Source: JBELHO01 sp042091375
GTDB taxonomy: Bacteria; Pseudomonadota; Gammaproteobacteria; Enterobacterales; Alteromonadaceae
Reading direction: 5' to 3'
NCBI GenBank assembly: GCA_042091375.1
Contig: JBELHO010000083.1
Span: 1-9,477 of the forward strand
Length of the DNA stretch: 9,477 nt
Under the pieces are notes generated by a model, which saw only the letters and a list, made by a program, of their open reading frames with translations, did not search any database and had not been told where the DNA came from. Both the position numbers and the translations under genes were made by a program. Of the stretch, positions 5,030-9,477 are shown one piece after another (position 1 is the stretch's first letter; the number at the start of each line of letters is the position of its first letter).

Positions 5030-6487
5030 GTGAGTACTTTAGCACAACTTGAACCCCGTCGTTTGTGGCAACTCTTTGACAAAATATGCAGTATTCCTCG
5101 GCCTTCAAAACACGAACAAAAAATATCGGCATGGATCCAAAGCTGGGCTAGCGATCTTCAATTAGATACCAAAGAAGATGACGTCGGTAACCTGCTGATC
5201 CGCAAGCCAGCAACCAAGGGCATGGAGAACCGCAAAGGCGTTATTTTACAGGCTCACATGGATATGGTCCCGCAGAAAAATGCCAATACTGACCACGATT
5301 TTTTAGTTGATTCCATCAAGCCTTATGTCGACGGCGAGTGGGTGACAGCGCAAGATACTACCTTAGGTGCCGACAATGGCATCGGCCTAGCCTCGGCTTT
5401 GGCGGTACTGGCTAGCGACGATATTGCCCATGGTCCATTAGAAGTGTTGATCACTATTGATGAAGAAGCGGGCATGACTGGTGCTTTTGGCTTACAACCC
5501 AATTGGCTTGACGGCGAGTTATTGATCAATACCGATTCAGAGCAAGAAGGCGAAATTTATATGGGCTGTGCTGGTGGTATAGATGGCACCGCCACCTTTA
5601 ACCTAAGCTATGAGCCTGTCGCCGCTAATAGCCAAGCCTTTAACTTATCAATTTCTGGTTTAAAAGGCGGTCATTCCGGGGTTGATATTGATACGGGTCG
5701 AGGTAATGCCTGTAAATTATTGGTGCGCTTTTTACTAGTTGCCAGTCAACAATTTGATATTCGCTTAACTGAGCTTAACGGCGGCAGTTTGCGCAATGCC
5801 ATACCTCGCGAAGCCGATGCTAGCTTTGTTATTGCTACTCAGCACATCGCAGCATTGCAAGCCGAGCTTGGCAAGTATTTAACAACAATAAAAGCCAACT
5901 TAAAAGCTGTTGAGCCCGATATTGACATGTTACTCATTTCCCCAGAAGACTTTGATCGCTGCTGGACCAAACAATGTCAATTACCGATTTTACACGCGTT
6001 AAACGCCTGCCCTAATGGCGTTATGCGGATGAGTGATGACGTTCAAGGCGTAGTAGAAACCTCATTAAATTTAGGGGTAATGCGCAGTAAGGGCAATAAA
6101 TTTGTAGCCATGACCTTGATCCGCAGTTTACACCATGATGGTCGCCTAAACGCAGAACACATGGTGCATTCAGTGTTTGCTTTAGCGCAAGCCGATATTC
6201 AATTTTCTGGCGCTTACCCCGGTTGGCAACCCAATAACAATTCTGCACTCATGCATACTGTCAGCGATACTTACCAAGCGTTATTTGCTAAGCGGCCAGA
6301 AGTGATGGTGATCCATGCTGGCCTAGAATGTGGTTTATTTAAAACCGCCTACCCCAATTGGGATATGGTATCGTTTGGGCCAACCATTGTCTTTCCCCAC
6401 TCACCCGATGAAAAGGTAAATATTGCTACGGTAGGGCAATACTGGCAGCTACTCACTGCCGTATTAAACAATATTCCGACTAAGTAA
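5030..6487 (+). CDS. pepD: Beta-Ala-His / Xaa-His dipeptidase PepD
   Basis: A cytosolic M20-family metallopeptidase that cleaves dipeptides with a broad range, including Xaa-His and carnosine-like substrates. I choose GTG 5030: it gives 485 residues, the length of E. coli PepD, an N-terminus (MSTLAQLEP) that aligns with it, and six bases between AAGGA (5019-5023) and the start. The TTG at 5027 would leave only three. Metal and catalytic residues are intact: His76 and Asp78 in QAHMDMVPQ, Asp115 in TTLGADNGIG, Glu145-Glu146 in DEEAGMTGAFG, Asp169 in NTDSEQEGEIYMG, and His457 in PHSPDE. The dimerisation (lid) domain occupies the middle, including GLKGGHSG and NAIPREA. It converges on the symporter gene, and a long inverted repeat lies between them. 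Confidence 0.95.
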   Translation: MSTLAQLEPRRLWQLFDKICSIPRPSKHEQKISAWIQSWASDLQLDTKEDDVGNLLIRKPATKGMENRKGVILQAHMDMVPQKNANTDHDFLVDSIKPYVDGEWVTAQDTTLGADNGIGLASALAVLASDDIAHGPLEVLITIDEEAGMTGAFGLQPNWLDGELLINTDSEQEGEIYMGCAGGIDGTATFNLSYEPVAANSQAFNLSISGLKGGHSGVDIDTGRGNACKLLVRFLLVASQQFDIRLTELNGGSLRNAIPREADASFVIATQHIAALQAELGKYLTTIKANLKAVEPDIDMLLISPEDFDRCWTKQCQLPILHALNACPNGVMRMSDDVQGVVETSLNLGVMRSKGNKFVAMTLIRSLHHDGRLNAEHMVHSVFALAQADIQFSGAYPGWQPNNNSALMHTVSDTYQALFAKRPEVMVIHAGLECGLFKTAYPNWDMVSFGPTIVFPHSPDEKVNIATVGQYWQLLTAVLNNIPTK

Positions 6488-6498
6488 TGCATTGTTTT

Positions 6499-6550
6499 AA
6501 GACACTTTAGCAAAAGCACAACTAATGTTGTTGTGTGGTTAAAGTGTCTT
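6499..6550. terminator. Nested stem-loop between convergent genes
   Basis: A perfect 11-base inverted repeat, AAGACACTTTA (6499-6509) and TAAAGTGTCTT (6540-6550), encloses a second six-base stem, CACAAC (6517-6522) with GTTGTG (6530-6535). It starts 12 bases after the pepD stop and runs into the last codons and stop of the symporter gene. It could form in the transcripts of both genes. There is no clean T tract on either side, so this may be an RNA 3'-end or stability structure rather than a textbook intrinsic terminator. Confidence 0.55.
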
Positions 6551-8261
6551 GATGGGGTGCGCGAAAATTTTCGACCATCTGCTGGATGTGCTCAGGCGCA
6601 GGCGCTGAAAATTTAAGTACCACAAAGGCCACACTAAAGTTCACTAAGGCACCCACCGCACCAAAAGCATTAGGCGATATCCCAAAAAACCAATTAGCCT
6701 CCATATCACCTAAAAATGCAGTTCCCGGAATAAAGAATATGCCTTTGTGTTGAAACACGTACAACATGGTAATACCAATACCGCAGCACATCCCAGATAT
6801 AGCTGCTTTGCCACTCATCCGCTTGGAAAATATTGCCATCATCAGGGCCGGAAAAATACTCGATGCCGCCAAACCAAAAGCCAGCGCAACAGTGCCAGCT
6901 GCGAAGCCCGGCGGATCAAGACCGAGATAACCTGCCACTAAAATCGATAATGTCATCACTATACGCCCAGCAAGCAGCTCATTTTTTTCTGATAAATTTG
7001 GGGTAAGTACGCCTTTCATTAAATCATGGGAAATCGATGAAGATATTGCCAACAATAAGCCCGCAGCGGTTGACAGTGCCGCGGCTAAACCGCCAGCAGC
7101 GACTAGCGCGATCACCCAAGAAGGTAAATTGGCAATCGCTGGATTAGCCAGTACCATAATATCTCTGTCTACTTTGACCATTTCATTGCGCCCCGGATCG
7201 GCACTGTATTGTACTTTACCATCAGCGTTTTTATCTTCAAATTGCAATAAGCCAGTATTTTCCCAATCTTTAAACCATTGTGGTCGTTGCGCATACTCTA
7301 AGTGTTGTCCCTGCGCAGGCTCAATGGTGTGGTGCAAATTTAAGCGCGCCATAGCACCAACAGCAGGAGCAACGGTATAGAGTAAAGCAATAAACACCAG
7401 TGCATAGCCGGCAGAGGCGCGTGCGGCTTGCACACTTGGCACAGTGAAAAAACGCATGATCACGTGTGGCAACCCAGCGGTACCTATCATTAACGACAAA
7501 GTATAGGCAAACATATTTATTGAACCGCCCATATTATCTGTGGTGTATTGTTTAAAACCGAGATCAGTCACTACTGCATCGAGCTTATCTAGTAAATAAG
7601 TGCCGCTGCCATCCGCTAATGTCGATCCCAAGCCTAATTGTGGTACTGGATTACCAGTTAATTGTAATGAAATGAATATAGCCGGAATAGTATAGGCAAA
7701 AATAAGTACGCAATATTGGGCAATTTGTGTATAAGTGATGCCCTTCATGCCACCAAGCACTGCATACACCCAAACAATAAACATACCGGCATATAAACCA
7801 TAGTCATATTCAATTTCTAAAAAGCGAGAGAAGGCAACACCAACACCTTTCATTTGGCCGATAATATAGGTAAGGGAAGCAATAATCAGACAAACAACGG
7901 CAACAATGCGCGCGGTTTTTGAATAGTAACGATCAAAAATGAATTCCGGCACAGTAAACTTGCCGTGTTTGCGCATATAGGGAGCAAGTAGCATGGCCAA
8001 TAATACATAACCACCAGTCCAACCCATGAGAAATACCGAGCCGCCATAACCAGCAAAAGCAATTAACCCAGCCATGGAAATAAATGACGCTGCGCTCATC
8101 CAATCGGCACCAATTGCCATGCCATTTTGCAGGGGGCTGATACCACCGCCAGCTATGTAAAAGTCACTGGTTGAACTGGCTCTAGACCACCAAGCAATGG
8201 CAAAATACAAGGCAAATGAACCAAATACGGCGATACTTGTATACAAGGTTAATTCATTCAT
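6522..8261 (-). CDS. SSF Na+:solute symporter, VC_2705-type large subunit
   Basis: A 579-residue inner-membrane permease of the sodium:solute symporter family, with about 13 hydrophobic helices. Hallmarks are AIGADWMSAASFISMAG (49-65), GTAGLPHVIMRFFT (260-273) and AALSTAAGLLLAISSSISHDL, which contains the serines usual at the second sodium site. A hydrophilic insert (about 306-375) carries an EF-hand-like DKNADGKVQY (343-352). It resembles the VC_2705 subgroup that pairs with a DUF4212 small subunit and is related to ActP acetate carriers. The likely solute is a short monocarboxylate, but this is not proven, and no acs or CBS-domain gene is adjacent. GAGG lies seven bases before the ATG at 8261, inside the upstream gene, and the ATGA overlap indicates translational coupling. 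Confidence 0.92.
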   Translation of the reverse strand: MNELTLYTSIAVFGSFALYFAIAWWSRASSTSDFYIAGGGISPLQNGMAIGADWMSAASFISMAGLIAFAGYGGSVFLMGWTGGYVLLAMLLAPYMRKHGKFTVPEFIFDRYYSKTARIVAVVCLIIASLTYIIGQMKGVGVAFSRFLEIEYDYGLYAGMFIVWVYAVLGGMKGITYTQIAQYCVLIFAYTIPAIFISLQLTGNPVPQLGLGSTLADGSGTYLLDKLDAVVTDLGFKQYTTDNMGGSINMFAYTLSLMIGTAGLPHVIMRFFTVPSVQAARASAGYALVFIALLYTVAPAVGAMARLNLHHTIEPAQGQHLEYAQRPQWFKDWENTGLLQFEDKNADGKVQYSADPGRNEMVKVDRDIMVLANPAIANLPSWVIALVAAGGLAAALSTAAGLLLAISSSISHDLMKGVLTPNLSEKNELLAGRIVMTLSILVAGYLGLDPPGFAAGTVALAFGLAASSIFPALMMAIFSKRMSGKAAISGMCCGIGITMLYVFQHKGIFFIPGTAFLGDMEANWFFGISPNAFGAVGALVNFSVAFVVLKFSAPAPEHIQQMVENFRAPHQDTLTTQQH

Positions 8262-8512
8262 GGCTTGGCCTCATTGCGATACTTTTTGTCTAGACTATTC
8301 ATTTTTTTGTTGTACCAAAAAATTAACACCACAAAAGTATAAATTGAACCCTGTTGCGCAAACCAAAATCCCAGTTTGTAGCCGCCTAGACGAAACGCAT
8401 TCAGGGGCTCTACCCACAAAATACCGCAGCCAAATGACACCGTAAACCAAATCAATAAACAGATAGTGATCAACCGTAAATTTTCTTGCCAGTATGTGCA
8501 TTGTTTTGCCAT
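8258..8512 (-). CDS. DUF4212 symporter small subunit
   Basis: An 84-residue membrane protein with two hydrophobic helices, one around ICLLIWFTVSFGCGILWV and one around GSIYTFVVLIFWY. The intervening EPLNAFRLGGYKLGFWFAQQGS is the DUF4212 signature. The family is found beside VC_2705-type symporters and is thought to be a small subunit of the transporter. I start at ATG 8512 (MAKQCTYW), with GTGAGA as a modest ribosome site eight bases back; GTG 8524 would add four residues. It overlaps the permease start by four bases. No clear promoter is visible, although TTTATA lies a little upstream on the minus strand. The window therefore holds the full two-subunit operon. Confidence 0.9.
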   Translation of the reverse strand: MAKQCTYWQENLRLITICLLIWFTVSFGCGILWVEPLNAFRLGGYKLGFWFAQQGSIYTFVVLIFWYNKKMNSLDKKYRNEAKP

Positions 8513-8551
8513 GACTTTTCTCACTTTTTAGGCTTTATAAAGTAGAGTACC

Positions 8552-8734
8552 TCAATCAGCTGAAAAAAACAGCGGTAATGTCAAAGCCGGTGTCAGCTTT
8601 GTTTGCCACAGCCGATCTGTATTGGCAATCAAACCTAAGTAATTAAAGTCGTTGAAGTTATTTGAGTTGTTGAAGTGGATGTTAACTAAGCCAAGGCTAA
8701 CGTCCGCTACCTTATCATTGAAGAAAGCATCCAT
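8552..8734 (-). CDS. Doubtful 60-residue ORF, no known family
   Basis: A 60-codon frame with an Asn/Phe-rich centre (NNSNNFNDFN, encoded by imperfect GTTGAAGT repeats) and a leucine-rich end. I recognise no family, signal peptide or motif. It starts at ATG 8734, 13 bases beyond the recombinase stop. No clear Shine-Dalgarno is present, and an in-frame TAG lies two codons upstream. It might be recombinase-linked cargo, a decayed fragment or chance. Chance or remnant is slightly more likely. Confidence 0.2.
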   Translation of the reverse strand: MDAFFNDKVADVSLGLVNIHFNNSNNFNDFNYLGLIANTDRLWQTKLTPALTLPLFFSAD

Positions 8735-8747
8735 GCTCTAGTGAAAG

Positions 8748-9371
8748 TTAAATATCTGTTGCTTCGGAAAGCTCAAGCGCATCATCGACTTCAACGCCAA
8801 GGTAACGAACCGTGCTCTCTAGTTTCGTATGCCCAAGTAATATTTGAACTGCTCTCAAATTTTTTGTTTTCTTATAGATTAAAGATGCTTTAGTTCGCCT
8901 CATGGTATGAGTACCATATAATGTGATATCTAAACCTATACTTGAAATCCATTTTTTAACGATCCTTGCATATTGACGAGTAGTTAAATGAAAATCTTTT
9001 TTTACTCTACTACCAAACAAATAATCACTAGACCTAAGCGATTTTTGCGCTATCCATTCTTGCAGTGATTTTCTAGTTTTAGGGGTTAATTCAAATTGAA
9101 CTGAGCTACCTGTTTTCTGTTGAATAAGCATTGCTCTGGACTGAACAGTAGCTGCATGAGCAATATCCAAAACTTTTAGTTTAATGAAATCACAGGCGCG
9201 TAATTTACAGTCTAAAGCCAAATTACACATCGTTAATTCTCGCAAATTATTTGCCAGCTCTAACCGTATTCTAATTGACCATATCTCTTCGAGTTTAAGG
9301 GGAAGTTTTTGACCAACTAGTTTGCCTTTATTCCAGCAGGTTTTTCGTGAAGTCGATTTGCTGTTATACAT
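8748..9371 (-). CDS. Tyrosine recombinase, catalytic domain only
   Basis: A 207-residue recombinase with the full active site: Arg58 (in DCKLRACDF), Lys86 (QQKTG), His155 and Arg158 (GTHTMRRTKAS), His181 (LLGHTKLEST), and nucleophile Tyr190 (VRYLG). The N-terminal SAM-like core-binding domain of phage integrases is missing, so the size resembles FimB/FimE-type switches. The overall sequence, however, fits a group of short integrases scattered through Proteobacteria, often as lone genes (from memory). The start at ATG 9371 follows AAAGGAG by eight bases, so the protein is complete and not a truncation. The coding sequence looks more AT-rich than its neighbours, which suggests horizontal origin. 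No tRNA, att repeat or excisionase is visible, so its target is unknown. Confidence 0.9.
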   Translation of the reverse strand: MYNSKSTSRKTCWNKGKLVGQKLPLKLEEIWSIRIRLELANNLRELTMCNLALDCKLRACDFIKLKVLDIAHAATVQSRAMLIQQKTGSSVQFELTPKTRKSLQEWIAQKSLRSSDYLFGSRVKKDFHLTTRQYARIVKKWISSIGLDITLYGTHTMRRTKASLIYKKTKNLRAVQILLGHTKLESTVRYLGVEVDDALELSEATDI

Positions 9372-9411
9372 AATAGTGCTCCTTTCTTGAGGGGACTATA
9401 AGTATGGCTTG

Positions 9412-9449
9412 ATACACTAAAATTTATGTATAGCAGACATTATGTGTAT
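9412..9449. promoter_or_regulatory. Inverted ATACAC/GTGTAT sites before recombinase
   Basis: ATACAC (9412-9417) and GTGTAT (9444-9449) are inverted copies flanking an ATGTAT (9426-9431) in the AT-rich DNA upstream of the recombinase. On the minus strand TATACA (9432-9427) could be a -10 box, with only a poor -35. The sites could be recombinase-binding arms or an autoregulatory operator; both are inference. The remaining bases to 9477 show no gene. Confidence 0.3.
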
Positions 9450-9477
9450 GAAAGATAATAATGCTTCTCTTAGCCAA

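Noticed and set aside
5323..5529. 68-codon minus-strand ORF inside pepD
   Set aside because: Lies opposite the conserved metal-binding region of pepD; a mirror frame only.
6021..6248. 75-codon minus-strand ORF inside pepD
   Set aside because: Antisense to conserved PepD sequence, no recognisable domain.
6747..7380. Two plus-strand ORFs (6747-6941 and 7129-7380) inside the symporter
   Set aside because: Both are opposite conserved transmembrane coding sequence and have improbable compositions.
8197..8501. ORFs 8197-8445 (+) and 8295-8501 (-) over the DUF4212 gene
   Set aside because: The DUF4212 frame has a clear family signature and coupled overlap; the other frames are shadows.
8748..9371. 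Recombinase as a truncated phage integrase pseudogene
   Set aside because: Strong ribosome site, natural start and full catalytic set indicate a complete short recombinase.
1..9477. CRISPR array, tRNA, rRNA or insertion sequence
   Set aside because: No regularly spaced direct repeats, cloverleaf or transposase was recognised on reading the window; subtle cases could be missed without a search.

Overview
The window reads as chromosome of a marine-type gammaproteobacterium. The block radC | coaBC–slmA beside rpmB–rpmG, a PepD that aligns almost end to end with my memory of the E. coli enzyme, and a DUF4212/SSF symporter pair all fit Alteromonadales, perhaps near Colwelliaceae. The order-level placement is inference from remembered families; no search was run.

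Layout. At the left edge (3-67) is a run of three small hairpins that looks like a dispersed intergenic repeat, then a strong bidirectional terminator (72-96). On the minus strand lie rpmG (126-281) and rpmB (291-527), a ribosomal operon with its promoter near 607-635. Behind it, also on the minus strand, are three accessory-looking genes: a ribbon-helix-helix (RHH) DNA-binding protein (766-1161), an overlapping small ParA ATPase (1148-1816) and a PilZ-domain protein (1879-2208). radC (2304-2978) follows. coaBC (3068-4276), slmA (4382-4966) and pepD (5030-6487) run on the plus strand. Converging on pepD is a two-gene transporter operon on the minus strand: the DUF4212 small subunit (8258-8512) and the SSF permease (6522-8261), overlapping by ATGA. 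The right end (about 8525-9477) is a different sort of region: a doubtful 60-residue ORF and a complete tyrosine recombinase of the catalytic-domain-only type (8748-9371).

How the genes work together. rpmB/rpmG make ribosomal proteins L28 and L33. coaBC carries out two steps of coenzyme A synthesis. slmA is the nucleoid-occlusion factor that restrains FtsZ. pepD is a cytosolic dipeptidase, and the symporter pair probably imports a small organic acid with sodium. The most unusual part is the chromosomal ParA/RHH pair. It has the form of a type Ib plasmid partition cassette, with a cluster of ACTA boxes and a tandem AACTAAA heptamer just upstream of parA that could be its operator or centromere. 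It sits next to a PilZ protein that keeps both c-di-GMP-binding motifs, in the place where radC and rpmB are normally neighbours. A second departure from the usual order is that dut, which sits between coaBC and slmA in E. coli, is absent there. No tRNA, rRNA, CRISPR array or insertion sequence was recognised. No gene-free stretch exceeds 300 bases; the longest are 528-765 (rpmB promoter and leader plus AT-rich sequence) and 8513-8747 (only the doubtful ORF and no clear promoter).
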